From the NCBI GenBank assembly GCA_009760855.2, contig WPIO01000116.1:62001-126000 (forward strand): a DNA stretch of 64,000 nt, in the 5' to 3' direction. Below, in pieces: positions 22,680 to 32,675 of this stretch (the stretch's first letter is position 1; each line of letters opens with the position of its first letter). The stretch comes from Cristatella mucedo. Lineage: Eukaryota; Bryozoa; Phylactolaemata; Cristatellidae. A program made the translations under genes and the position numbers. Below the pieces are notes generated by a model, which saw only the letters and a program-made list of their open reading frames with translations, was not told the origin of the DNA and ran no database searches.

Positions 22680-24099
22680 TGACTGGCTCACTGCAGCTGC
22701 CGGTAGCTGGCAGCATGCTGACTGTCACCGCTCGTTTAAGCAATTGTAGTCACACAGCCACGGCCTTGGGTGGGTGCTGTCACTGCCGCAGAAGTTGCAC
22801 CTCTGCTTGAGCAGAGCTGTTGCTTTAGCTGACGAGTTCGACCAATGGTATGCACCTTGTCCCTGTCGATAGCCGTCTGTCGTCGTCACCATCACCAGTG
22901 CCCTTCAATATTGGCAGCTGTATTGCCGGAGACCATGTGATGTACCCCTCGTGTTATGAGCTCACAGGCTTTGTAAGGTCGTGACCAGCTGAGTCAGCCT
23001 GCCCGGCCAGACCGGATGCAGTGGATTTTTTTTCTTGTTTTATATGCTCGTGACATTCCCGAGATGTGCTGGCCGCTTCTAGAAGCCGCTGTTGTTGAGC
23101 TGCCCCCCCCCCCCCGTGCCAGCGTGCATCGTCTGCCCCGGCGTCTGTACAGGCATCGGGCAGAGCCTGTTCGACTTACAAAGCAGAGCTTCATCAAAGT
23201 AGGCAGAGCTAGCCTTGCCGACGCCTACCGCTGCTGGTGAGAGGTGTGCTTCGAGCAGCCAGCATCCATAGTCACCTGCGATCGCCTCGGCTGCTGCTGC
23301 TGCTGAATCATATCGGCTGCTCTGTGCTGCTGCTGCCGCTCCCCCACGGCTCGGACCGTACTTGACTGAAAGCAGATCAGCAGTCGCAGACAGCATTCCA
23401 CTGCTCACGAGTCCTCGAAGCTTTGGTTCGGCTCACCGGAAGCTCTTGTATAGTGTAAACATTAGCTGCGTGTCCCTTATTTATTGTTTGTACCATTTTG
23501 GAATACTTTCATTTTCACACATCTGCCAACCTTTGTGCGATGAGAGTCATCTGCCATCGCAAGCTTGTGGCTGTGACCTGTGCAGCAGCAACCGAAGAGG
23601 TGCCGTTGAGCTAATGCAGCATTCTATGCCAGCCGTCTATGGGCGGTCATTGTACGCCAGCTCCCCAAATTTGCCGCCTGCAGGTACCGCCCCTCTCTGC
23701 AGAAAAAGCCATATGTAGCTATCATCTTCTTGGTCTGCATGGGACCGAATCGTAAGACTAAAGTTTGTTGGTTTGTTGGTCCACGATGCATGCAACCGGA
23801 TCCTGGAATGGGTCTCGTTGGGTTTGTTTCTCCGACGCTAGCCAATGACTGTTAGCTACTGAAGCCTTTGCCACTTTCCGGAATGTTTGCACTTCAATGG
23901 CACTGCTCTAGCACGTCCTTTCCAGAAAGCCTTCGCTGTTAGGGTGCTGACCATGTGCCTTATGACTCCTGAAACTCACTACTACTAGACTCGTCTTCCG
24001 GCCTATGCAACAAGTTGCTTTCAGTTGCTGCAAACTTTCTCCGGCTTGGCTTGCCTATCGTGAATGTCGAAAATGACTGACAACACCGTTCCTGACCGA
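22680..24099. other. No gene recognised
   Basis: No element recognised. A C run sits at about 23104-23115 and CTG/GCC triplet clusters at 23290-23340. Confidence 0.45.
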
Positions 24100-24480
24100 T
24101 ACGCAGAGGCTTCCCACCAAGCTTCGTATCGACATCGAGGTTCTAGCGCATGCTTATAGGTCCCTGGGTTCTCTGGCACCTGCCCGCCTATCCGGACCAC
24201 TAACCACTCTGGCTTGGCATCATACCGCCTGCTCTTAGAACGGAAGTCGGCTCACCGTGCCTCTCACCAACTTCAATTCCTTTGGTTGCCAGTTTAAATT
24301 ATAGCCTGAAACTCGATCCTTATTGACTTCACGACATACCCTGACTTGACATTTAAAGTGAGGCTAAATGCACACATGTTCCTCACAGCATTTTCTCAGT
24401 CCATTTGAGTTGCTCGTTAAGAGCGAATGTATGAGGACACTGTGCATTTTCTCACTGTTAAGGCAGTGGCTTGTCATCCG
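24100..24480 (+). mobile_element. LINE-A fragment, highly decayed
   Basis: Readable pieces in shifting frames: LRIDIEVLAHAYRSLGSLAP, then the LTNFNSFG region, DLT.F.S and the 3' UTR GAGGACACTGTGCATTT. Tail absent. Confidence 0.65.
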
Positions 24481-25229
24481 ATTGCTAACGCTGGTTTCCT
24501 ACAGCTAAGCATGCCTGAGCTGACGATGGGCTTAGGGTGCGTCCTAGTTTATTCTTCGGATAGTCGGAGGATGTTAATATCCGGTTTTATTAGCTAGGTT
24601 TCCCAAGCGTGAGCCTGTCAGTTGGTGGTGTAAAGATGTGAGGGGATACAAAACTACTAACGGAGAATGGCTGAATAGCTGCTATCGACGAAAGTAGCTA
24701 AAGAGGTGCTATTTCATTAGGAATTTCACCTGAATAGCATGCCTGCGATAATCAAGCCCGTCGTTTGGCACGACTCCGTGGCTTCTAATTTGGGTGTCAA
24801 GTGGTTATTGAATTTTCAACGTATATACGCTAAGCATTCATCTAAATCAGCTTATGATGCGATAGGTAACTCGGGCCTTTCCGACCTAGCACACGGGATA
24901 TACTCATGCTGCCGACAGAAGTGGTCGAATTACTGTTACACCGCCGCGATAATATGCATTGAGTCGCCAGATCCAATCTGCAAGATCTTGAAGCACGTTC
25001 TTGAAATCTGAGCTGACCCGTTATCCGTCGACAGATTAGGAAGAAATCACCGGGAGGCCCTAGCTGTAACATATTATAAATATTGGCTAATTGAACAACC
25101 TTGTGTGCATATCGGCAGAAGAGCCTAAAGAAAATCACTTGAATATCGCAGGAGTACACAGCTACAACTCCAAAAATGAATTTTCAGCCCATCGCTCGCT
25201 CGTAGGTGTGCCTAAGCTCTGTCACACAC
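24481..25229. other. No gene recognised
   Basis: Appears single-copy within the window. A short open frame at 24739-25011 and its complement have no domain. Confidence 0.4.
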
Positions 25230-25650
25230 CTGCAGATCCCTGATTCTCTATCCCCAGCCTACCCACCGATCTTCCATTCATTCTAATCAGGCCTAAACCC
25301 GTCGCACCCACCGTTTAACTCTAGTAATTTAGCTATGCCTTTAAAAACTTATAATTGATTGTCTCGGTACCTTCAGTTCTGGGCTCCCAAAGCCTTGAAC
25401 CCACTAAATAAGAAATAAGCAAGTACGAGGTAATTTAACAGCCTCTTTAATAGCGGCTAAGAGCCTTAGTGGTTGTCGCCACCGCTTGCAGTTGGCATTA
25501 ATGATTTAACTCTCAAAATTCGAACCCACGACCTCTGTCGTGAAGAAAGAGAACCTTACCTCCGAGGCTATCATGGTTCTATGTACTGACTTAGCATCGT
25601 CTCCCGATTTTGACACCTTAAAAAGGAAACTTAAACTGTACATTATTTAC
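25230..25650 (+). mobile_element. Decayed LINE-A fragment interrupted by a SINE
   Basis: Plus strand: CCTGATTCTCTATCCCCAGC (LAPAYL region) and CAGTTCTGGGCTCCCAAAGC (S.APKAWN region) up to about 25412. After the SINE at 25420-25585 the match resumes with CCGATTTTGACACCTTAAAA (PDFDTLKR). The nesting shows the SINE came later. Confidence 0.55.
25420..25585 (-). mobile_element. SINE-T1 copy inserted in LINE-A
   Basis: On the minus strand: CGAGGTCGTGGGTTCGAATTTT-like B box (shortened here), a degenerate TTAATGCC..GCAAGCGG body and a GCTATTAAAGAGGCTGTTAAA end. It splits the LINE-A coding remnant. Confidence 0.7.
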
Positions 25651-25889
25651 AATCTTTGCTCCATCTGCATAAGCATTCGCTTGTCGTCTGGTAATTGCAA
25701 GTTATAGCTGACCAAATGACTTACTCCGAAGAGACGTCTGTCTGGAAAAACCTGTTTAGTGGAGTCCACTCGAGGCTTATTGGGCAGCTTGCTATGAACG
25801 TAGTTTCAAGACGCTTCGCAGGAGGGAGCTCCATTTTCATTTTAGTAGTCCTAGAAAGGCTATCGTGAGGCTTTATCATTGCTGATGCT

Positions 25890-26012
25890 TAAAATAAATA
25901 AATCCTAGCTGATTAAACAGCCTCTTTTTGTATAGCGACAGAAGAGCCTTTACGGCTATCACCACCGCTTGCAGTGGCGATAAAGAATCGCCTACCGCAG
26001 GAATCGAACCCA
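25890..26012 (-). mobile_element. SINE-T1 copy, 5' end missing
   Basis: Plus strand shows the reversed tail AAATAAATAAATCCTAGCTG, then CTATCACCACCGCTTGCAGT and GATAAAGAATCGCC. It stops at the B box (about 26012), where a LINE-A tail begins. Confidence 0.8.
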
Positions 26013-26190
26013 CGATCATTGTGCATTTCTATAGCGCCCTCAGCGAACTTAATCTCTTTCTAGGCACTTTAAATATGTTGCAAAGTAAGCATGATCGAGT
26101 TCTTAGTGGTAATATTCACAATGTCAATAAGCATTTATGAACATCTATCCACAGAGGTTAGGGGGTGACATGCACAGGGTCAGCATGCAA
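26013..26190 (-). mobile_element. LINE-A 3' UTR fragment
   Basis: GTGCATTTCTATAGCGCCCT, TAATCTCTTTCTAGGCACTT and GGTGACATGCACAGGGTCAG on plus: the LINE-A end reversed. The right edge is the hairpin at 26191. Confidence 0.75.
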
Positions 26191-26273
26191 GTAATAAAAA
26201 GCTTGTAATAAAACGGCGAACTGTCCTCCCGCAGTTGGATCTCCTAAGGCTTTTATTACAAGCTTTTTATTAC
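26191..26273. repeat. Perfect 23-bp inverted repeat (hairpin)
   Basis: The left arm 26191-26213 (GTAATAAAAAGCTTGTAATA plus AAA) is exactly complementary to 26251-26273. The 37-base spacer is GC-richer. It interrupts a LINE-A tail. Candidate fold-back element or small-RNA hairpin. Confidence 0.9.
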
Positions 26274-27740
26274 AAGCCATTTATTGGTGTCAGCTGCCGT
26301 TACACTTGCAACTCATTATTTCACTGAATTCCTCCAAATGTCACTTACGCTAGCTGATACACCGTAAATGGATAATCCCCGGCAACGATATTGTTTGGAA
26401 AAGTACCCGACACTTCCGTTCTACGAGGCTGGTATGACGCTGGTTTAATGTGGATGCCAGACGATTCATATGAGCAAATGGATTAAATTAACTATTCAAG
26501 GACTTCCACGAACAATATCATATCCTCATTGCATAATAATAATAGCAATAACACTTGAAAAAGCCCCCTCAGATAATTCAAATCTTTTTCTCTGCGCTTT
26601 ACATTTGCATTGATAATGAAATACAGTAGTCGTGTATTGCAATGACTTTACTGACAAATTTCTTAAAATATTGATATTCAGCTAATTAAAGCTTGGCCTA
26701 ACCAATAAATTCCCGGAGAATCAAGAGATTTGAATTTTGGTTAACAGATTTTAATTAGCAGCATGCGTTCAGCCTTATAATAATCTATCTCCTGTTTATA
26801 GAAATGGGTTCGTTTGTTTGCATTTTTCAGTTTATGAGCGCTGTGGACATGGGAAGCAAGCTCATTTTAACTTAAATCTCTATTTATTAAGTTCTCTTGG
26901 GGCGCTGTGCAAATGAATTATATATTTTATTTTCGTAGGTACGGTTGCTATTTTTAATTAATTAATTTTAATGAGGAAAACCCAAAAATGAAACCAAAAC
27001 GTGCGCCGATTACGAGAGATATTCTGAAAGACAAATACATTTCACGACAGAGTCACCGATCCTATTTCGTGGAACTAGCTCCGATACTCTTCGAGCTTAA
27101 GTAGCCTAACAAAATTATAACAACGAAAGTATAGCTAATAGGAGTTCGCGTGCAACAAGCTTGGGAACATAGCAGCGTCTAAACCGTTGCTCGCAAACAC
27201 TAAGCAATGGAACGCACAATAGCGATGCCCAGAGTTGATAAACGATGACGACTTGAACCAGTAAGATGGTTTGAATACGCATCCTGCGCTTTCTCTCCTG
27301 ACCCGCGTTCTATAGCTCGCGGAAGTTGCTTGGCGTAAAAAGAGTCCTGAATACCTCAAAAGTCAGTGCCAGTTACTTGGACAAATTTTCGACCGAATCT
27401 CGAGGGCGAACTTATAGAAGAACTTGAGCTTGAATCAGCTGCAGAGTCGGGATTTTTATTCAGAATGGTAAGGCCTGCGAAATTTTTGTGGAGGGGGTAA
27501 GACCGGCAAGACTCTCAAGTACGAATGGTTAAGCCCGAAATTAATTAAAAATTATAGCAAAAAATTGCAACATTTATTAGACATCAACTCGGCGGTTGCT
27601 AATCGAGTGGATACCAAGACATAATGTCGTCGTTGGTGACGGTCACGGGGCGTAGGAAGGGGCGGCCCACGTAGCTGCCCCCTGTTGGGGGAATGCCCCC
27701 TGCCCCTCTCCTCGTACTGACACTGAGCTCAATCCGTGGT
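26274..27740. other. AT-rich stretch, one LINE-A tail, no gene
   Basis: 26535-26620 resembles a decayed minus-strand LINE-A tail (CCCCCTCAGATAATTCAAAT). The rest is AT-rich with no open frame worth noting. Around 27660-27700 is a GC-rich patch with the small palindrome CCCCCTGTTGGGGGAATGCC. Confidence 0.45.
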
Positions 27741-27744
27741 CTTA

Positions 27745-28200
27745 GTGTTAATAATAATAATAATAATGCACTTGATAAAGCGCCCTCAGAAAACTCAACC
27801 TCTTTCTTGGCGTTTACATTTGCTGCTGGCGGCCGATGTTAATAATAATAATAATGTACTTGAAAAGCGCCCTCAGAGAACTTAATCTCTTTCTAGGCGC
27901 TTTACATTTGCTGCTAAGTGAAATGCAATTGAATGGTAAGTAAAATCATGCTTGAAAAACAAACAAAATGAATAACGTGGTTAGGGGTGACATGCACAGG
28001 GTCTGCATGCAAATGTGGTTAGTGGCAGCATGCACAGTGTCAGCACGCATAAGCACGTGAAGGACGAATCACAGGGACCCACTAAATGCTGTCCTAAATA
28101 GGTGTGTTTTAAAGTTCTTTTTAAATGTGGTCAGGTCAGGGGATGTTCTGACGTAGGTCAGGACGAAGTTCCAGGCTTTGGGAGCATCTGAACTAAAATG
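27745..28200 (-). mobile_element. Two LINE-A 3' ends in tandem
   Basis: Minus-strand tails begin at (AAT)n near 27751 and again near 27841. The first is only about 80 bp. The second runs through the 3' UTR into FKRTLKH..F-like codons and an end near AAGTTCCAGGCTTTGGGAGC at about 28185. Confidence 0.82.
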
Positions 28201-28484
28201 ATGTTGGTCTTCAATTTTGAGACAAGCCAGGTACTCGATATTATCTCCTTCTATTCGGCTTTTAATGTCTTACTGATAGCTAGGGGGATTAATGGTCTGG
28301 GTTTCAGCTTGCTTTGTGAACTCTCTCCGATTCTGTTGGGGAACTGGACTCGGTCAAATTTAGTTAGCCAGCTCGGCTTGAGTCGAAGTGGCAATCGCTA
28401 AGGAGGCGAACAGATTGGCGAGTAGTTTGCATGGTTTGCACCTTCAGCTTCATTGCAGACGCTTTGTTCAACTCCCGCTCCTTG

Positions 28485-28740
28485 TGCAGATTTGACAGGA
28501 GATATGCTGGGAAAGCCGATTTTGAGCGTTAGCCTTTCCAATCTCTGAATCACACTTTGCCCGTAACTAGTACGTTGGTTTCTCATCATTCAATTTAAAA
28601 AAAATGTGCTGCCATCCATGTGTGGATGCCATCAATGCATGCAGCAAGAGAGTTGAGAGAATTTGGAGGGCTGGAGGGCTGGGAGAGGGTCAAAGCAAAG
28701 GTACAACTGGATGTCATCCGTATAGAAGTGAAAGCCTAGA
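28485..28740 (-). mobile_element. LINE-A internal fragment
   Basis: On the minus strand: HFYTDDIQLYLCFDP-like codons, WMAAH.F, then QSVIQRLERLTLKIGFPSIS. This is the RT palm-to-thumb region, with YTDD in place of YADD by my reading. It is separated from the 3' end copy above by about 280 bp of unrelated sequence. Confidence 0.75.
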
Positions 28741-28744
28741 TAGC

Positions 28745-28998
28745 GCTTTTAATGTAATGCATCTCCGTCTGTAACTCCACAAAGTCATAAAGACCGTGTG
28801 GGTGTTACGCAGGAGAGTTTTGCATAGCTCACTCACAGCCTAAGCGGCTTTCGATACACATTCGGTAGCCAACACACTTTGTCTCACGCAACAAAGAGAA
28901 AGTGGGAAGCACAGCAGAGTCAGGAAAGCAGTTGAGGTAGTGAGTAGCATAGAAGTAGCAGCTCAGCTGAAAAGGATGAGCCATAGTCGGCAGTAGGG
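28745..28998 (-). mobile_element. LINE-B 3' end fragment
   Basis: TTTTAATGTAATGCATCTCC on plus is the reversed LINE-B tail, followed by ACTCACAGCCTAAGCGGCTT, AAGAGAAAGTGGGAAGCACA and GATGAGCCATAGTCGGCAG. It is inserted within LINE-A sequence, since LINE-A RT codons continue on the far side. Confidence 0.85.
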
Positions 28999-29740
28999 CT
29001 TGGCAATCGCAGCGGCAAGAGGACGAGTATAAACCGTGAAAAGAACAGGACCGAGCACGGCGCCCCGAGGCACCCCATATTTCAGAGGTCTCTCCGATGA
29101 TCTTCGTCCATTCACGTCAATACTCTGGAGTATCCCACTGAGATAGGACCTGAACCATTGCTTTGCAATGCCAGTGATGCCCAGGCGAGAAAAGATGTAC
29201 TGTATGAGTGTCTCCGGCTGCGGCAAAGACACAGCAGGCACACTGCCACGGTAAACGCGACTCTCCTTTATTACTCTCAGCGGGCACGTGCGTGAGAGCG
29301 CCACCGATCGCAGCAGACAATACGAAATAAAACATGCATCAGTGGCCAGACGCTAGATTTCGTTAATGGCTTAACCATTGGCCACACGCGAGGCCTGTAC
29401 ATGAGTGTCAAGGCGCTTCACTAATTACGACTGCAAAAGCCGCAGGCGCACACTACAGAGGCACTATGGAAGGACTTGGGGATCGATAGTATCAAAAGCT
29501 GCCGAAAGATTAGCAAAACAAGCTGAGATACTCTACCCATGTTTGCATTCCTAAGTAGGTAGCTGTTCACCCGAAGCAATGCTGACTCTGTCGAGTGATG
29601 AGCTCTAAAACCAGACTAGAACTTACTAGCAAGGTTTGAAGTTTCAATGTATGAGTTCAGCTGGTCTGCCACGACTCGTTCTAGATTGAGTTTCGATCCG
29701 AGCATATGATGAGGTTCTCTCGTATATTTTGTTATACAAC
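28999..29740 (-). pseudogene. LINE-A reverse transcriptase fragment with an internal insertion
   Basis: On the minus strand, SNLASKF at about 29630, then .LSAAFDTID at about 29490 (the first RT catalytic Asp region). After a break comes IFSRLGITGIAKQWFRSYLS, DVNGRRS and YGVPRGAVLGPVLFTVYTRP (RT block with GVPQG). It ends at about 29000 beside LINE-B. About 240 bp (29222-29465) of foreign sequence splits the RT after FDTID. Confidence 0.78.
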
Positions 29741-29774
29741 GAACTTTGGTTTATATATAGCCATGTTTGTGAAA

Positions 29775-29950
29775 TTCGGTTAGCCGATTTAATAACCTCA
29801 TTTTTATAGCGGCAGAAGAGCTATTATTATTACATATCACCGATGCTTGCAGTTGGCAATGCAAGATCGCCCATTATAGGATTTGAACCCAAGACCTCAG
29901 TCGGGAAGGGCGAACACCGTGCCTCTATGGGCTATGAAAACCGCGATCGG
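29775..29950 (-). mobile_element. SINE-T1-like copy, diverged
   Basis: Plus strand: TTAGCCGATTTAATAACCTC, ATCACCGATGCTTGCAGTTG, GCAAGATCGCCCATTATAGG and AACCCAAGACCTCAGTCGGG. An ATTATTATTAC insertion lies at 29823. Confidence 0.65.
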
Positions 29951-29984
29951 CTCCCTACTTGTGTGGGTACCATATGATAAAATA

Positions 29985-30500
29985 CTGATACGTTTGTATA
30001 ATGCCCCCAAAGAAGTTCATTCCTTTCTAGGCACTTCGCATGTGCTGTACAGAAAGCATTGATCAAACGGTTACCGGCAACATGACAATGTCCACAAGAA
30101 AAACATGGTTAGGGTGACATGCACATTGTCAACGCGTAGATATGGATAGCGGTCAGCTAGCATCGTGTCGGCATGCATAAGTTTACGAAGAAGAAATCAC
30201 GAGGATTAATCAAATTGTGGTAAACATGAATGCTTCTTTAGCTTCTTTTAAATGTCATCAAGTCAGGGGATATAGCGGTGTCAGTCGGGAGTGAGTTCCA
30301 GGCTTTGGGAGCATAACAACTACAGGCATCATCTCGAAAGGAATCGAGGTTCGTACAAGGTATAGCTATCCGATTTGATTCAGAGAAGTGGGCGGCACCG
30401 CGCCTAGCTTGGCTGGAGAATAGTTCTGATAGGTAGGCTGGAGCCAGAGAATGAAGGGACCTAAAAGTGAGTGACAGAATCGCAATTGGTTTGCCCATAA
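29985..30500 (-). mobile_element. LINE-A copy, diverged subfamily
   Basis: On the minus strand: ILSLTFRSLHSLAPAYLSEL, SSQARRGAAHFSESNRIAIP, APKAWNSLPTD, SPDLMTFKRS, then the 3' UTR and a weak tail at about 30000. It differs from the main LINE-A copies at many codons (RIAIPCTNLDSFRDDA), so it is an older or separate subfamily. Confidence 0.82.
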
Positions 30501-30564
30501 CTAGTAAGTTGCTGCGGGCGGAGCTGACTGGTCGTCTATTGCCCCTGCACCTTGGCCCATGCTC

Positions 30565-30627
30565 ATTCTTCACGAATCAGGTCGTGGGATCGAGCTCAGC
30601 CAGCAGTGGGCGATTCTTTATCGCCAA
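30565..30627 (+). mobile_element. SINE-T1 piece fused to LINE-B
   Basis: AGGTCGTGGGATCGAGCTCA (B box region) and AGTGGGCGATTCTTTATCGC are SINE-T1. At about 30628 it passes directly into LINE-B coding sequence (AAGAGCTCGTCTTCTGCATA). Confidence 0.6.
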
Positions 30628-31210
30628 GAAGAGCTCGTCTTCTGCATACCCTATGTCATTTTTTTCGTCGGTCTTCACTGGCAGACAAACCTGTCCAGCC
30701 ATAACTTGGGTTCTTAATGCTTCTTTGAAAAAAATGGATCGTACTTAACTTTTTCGAATCGGCTATCGTTAGACCGATACTTAAAAAGCCAGGATTATAT
30801 GTAGAGATCCTTGCAAACTATCGCAATGTTTTCCTTTTTCTCTTTTGTCAAAGATTCATGAAAATTTTTGCTAAGGAGGTGGTAGCAGACATAGAAAAGA
30901 AAGAACTGTCAGAAAATTTCAGTCGGGGCTCCAGCTGTTACACTCCACAGAGACTGCTCTCTCCTCTGTCTGACCTGTGACATCTTATGCAGCCACAATG
31001 GTGGGAATTCAACTGCCCTGGCCCTTCTGGATCTGTCAGTTGATTTTGACGCTATTGATCCCGATATCTTACTTGAGCGATCAAGAATAACGGCCGATCT
31101 GGCAGACCAGGAACTGCCGTGGTTCAAATTGCACCTGTACGGTTACTTTCAATCCGTATCGTTTGGGCATCACGTCTCACCCGAAAGACCTGTGGAGTTC
31201 ACCGATGGTT
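30628..31210 (+). pseudogene. LINE-B reverse transcriptase fragment, decayed
   Basis: Frames switch often. Readable: KKSSSSAYPMSFFSSVF, NASLKKMDRT, IVRPILKKPGLYVEIL and ALALLDLSVDFDAIDPDILL (catalytic Asp region). It ends just before the GVPQG block near 31210. The FDTIDHE motif has become FDAIDPD. Confidence 0.8.
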
Positions 31211-31234
31211 TGTTCGCTTTAGTTTGCTATATGC

Positions 31235-31345
31235 GTATAATTCATTAGTATCACGCCCTAAGAGAACTTAATCTTTATTCAGGCGCTTCACATATGCCAC
31301 GGGGCTCGAGCCCACGACCTCGGTCATCAAAAATATTCACCTTAA
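31235..31345 (-). mobile_element. SINE-T2 copy
   Basis: Plus strand reads ATAATTCATTAGTATCACGC, CCTAAGAGAACTTAATCTTT, CAGGCGCTTCACATATGCCA and GGCTCGAGCCCACGACCTCG. Reversed, that is the B-box-like CGTGGGCTCGAGCCC, then the LINE-A-like tail. It faces another SINE-T2 piece (next feature). Confidence 0.7.
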
Positions 31346-31349
31346 TCTT

Positions 31350-31425
31350 GGTTCATATGTGAAGCGCCTGTATAGAGATTCAATTTTCGTAGGGCGCTGT
31401 GCAAATGAATTACATTATTGTAAAT
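31350..31425 (+). mobile_element. SINE-T2 tail, opposite orientation
   Basis: TATGTGAAGCGCCTGTATAG, AGATTCAATTTTCGTAGGGC, GCTGTGCAAATGAATTAC. With 31235-31310 it makes an imperfect inverted repeat of about 60 bp with a spacer of about 45 bp. Confidence 0.7.
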
Positions 31426-32296
31426 ATTAACCGGCGCTGCATTTTGGCATCGCTCAATCTCCACGAAACGGAAGCAGTTCGAAACAACTTTCCGAGTAAA
31501 AAGGCATACGGCACGAGCTGCCAACCTTTGCGGCTTTTTTTAGCAGGCCACAAAACAGCCGGAGGCAAAAAAAGGGGACACCGGAGCATAGATACCAAGG
31601 TAAGAGCCATACTACTTAGGGAAAGCTGCAGACGCCGATTCGGTTCTGCGAGCTGTGAGTGGCGCAAATGAGACGAGCCGAACGGCTGCTTCTTCCGGCT
31701 GTGCTGCTGCAATCGTGGATGCTCGGCAGATTGCTTTGTCGCTTGCGAGGCGCGCTTGTAATCACGAAATCGAATGCTGAAATTGAATTCGGAAAGTTGG
31801 CCGCACCGGTTGTCTAAAGGGCAAGCCTCGGGCTGCGAAGTTTTTCTCTTTCGAAGATCTGGCTGAGAGCTAATTGTTCACCCATCCCCGAACCAAAGAG
31901 ATAGCTTTCCCGCGACGAACCCGGTCCCATCGTCACCAACCGCGGGGGCAGAATTTTTAAATCAGCGACTGAATGCCGAGTGCCACGATTAGACGGACAG
32001 CCAACGCACGCCAAGTCGGAAGGTTAAAGGCTGCTGCTGTACATTCCCTCGGGATGCCGAAAAAGGGGCTGGCAATGCAAAACTATACCGGCCTAGCTCA
32101 ATTTTAGGGCGCGCAAGAACTTCTCGGCGGGGAAACACCTCTCTCGTAGAGCGTTGAGCAAGAGGAAGCAGCCGCGGTAGTAGTAGGATCGTGAGGTTGA
32201 TCGATATCAGCTGCTGGCCTGTCAACCCAACAGTTCCGGCTAGTAATTTCAGAAAAGGGCTGCGGTCGCTTAAGGCCTTGGCCGCTACCGCCAGCC

Positions 32297-32475
32297 AGCC
32301 GACAGCGGTGGGGACTACAGCGAGCCGACAGCTGGTGGGACTACAGCGAGCCGACAGCTGGCGGGGGCTACAGCGAGCCGACAGCTGGCGGGGACTACAG
32401 CGAGTCGACAGCTGGCGGGGACTACAGCGAGCCGACAGCTGGTGGGACTACAGCGAGCCGACAGCTGGCGGGGTT
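32297..32475. repeat. 26/27-bp minisatellite, about 6.5 copies
   Basis: Units of GGGACTACAGCGAGCCGACA plus GCTGGY... repeat with length alternating 26/27 bp; one unit has GAGTCGAC instead of GAGCCGAC. Both strands read open through it (plus strand LQRADSWRG repeats). Confidence 0.9.
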
Positions 32476-32634
32476 TCTTTCTCTTCGAGCGACGGAGGCG
32501 GGACAGGGCGTGGCGTCTTGGACAGCGATCGAAGAGACAGAGAGTCAGAGCAGTCAGGAGAATTCGGCGGATACGCCACCAAATTCGATTGTTTAGAGCC
32601 AGTGGCTCGCATTTTGCGTTAGTGCTGTGCGCGC

Positions 32635-32672
<38 letters not shown>
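32635..32672. repeat. (GT)n microsatellite
   Basis: About 18 GT dinucleotides. Confidence 0.97.
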
Positions 32673-32675
<3 letters not shown>

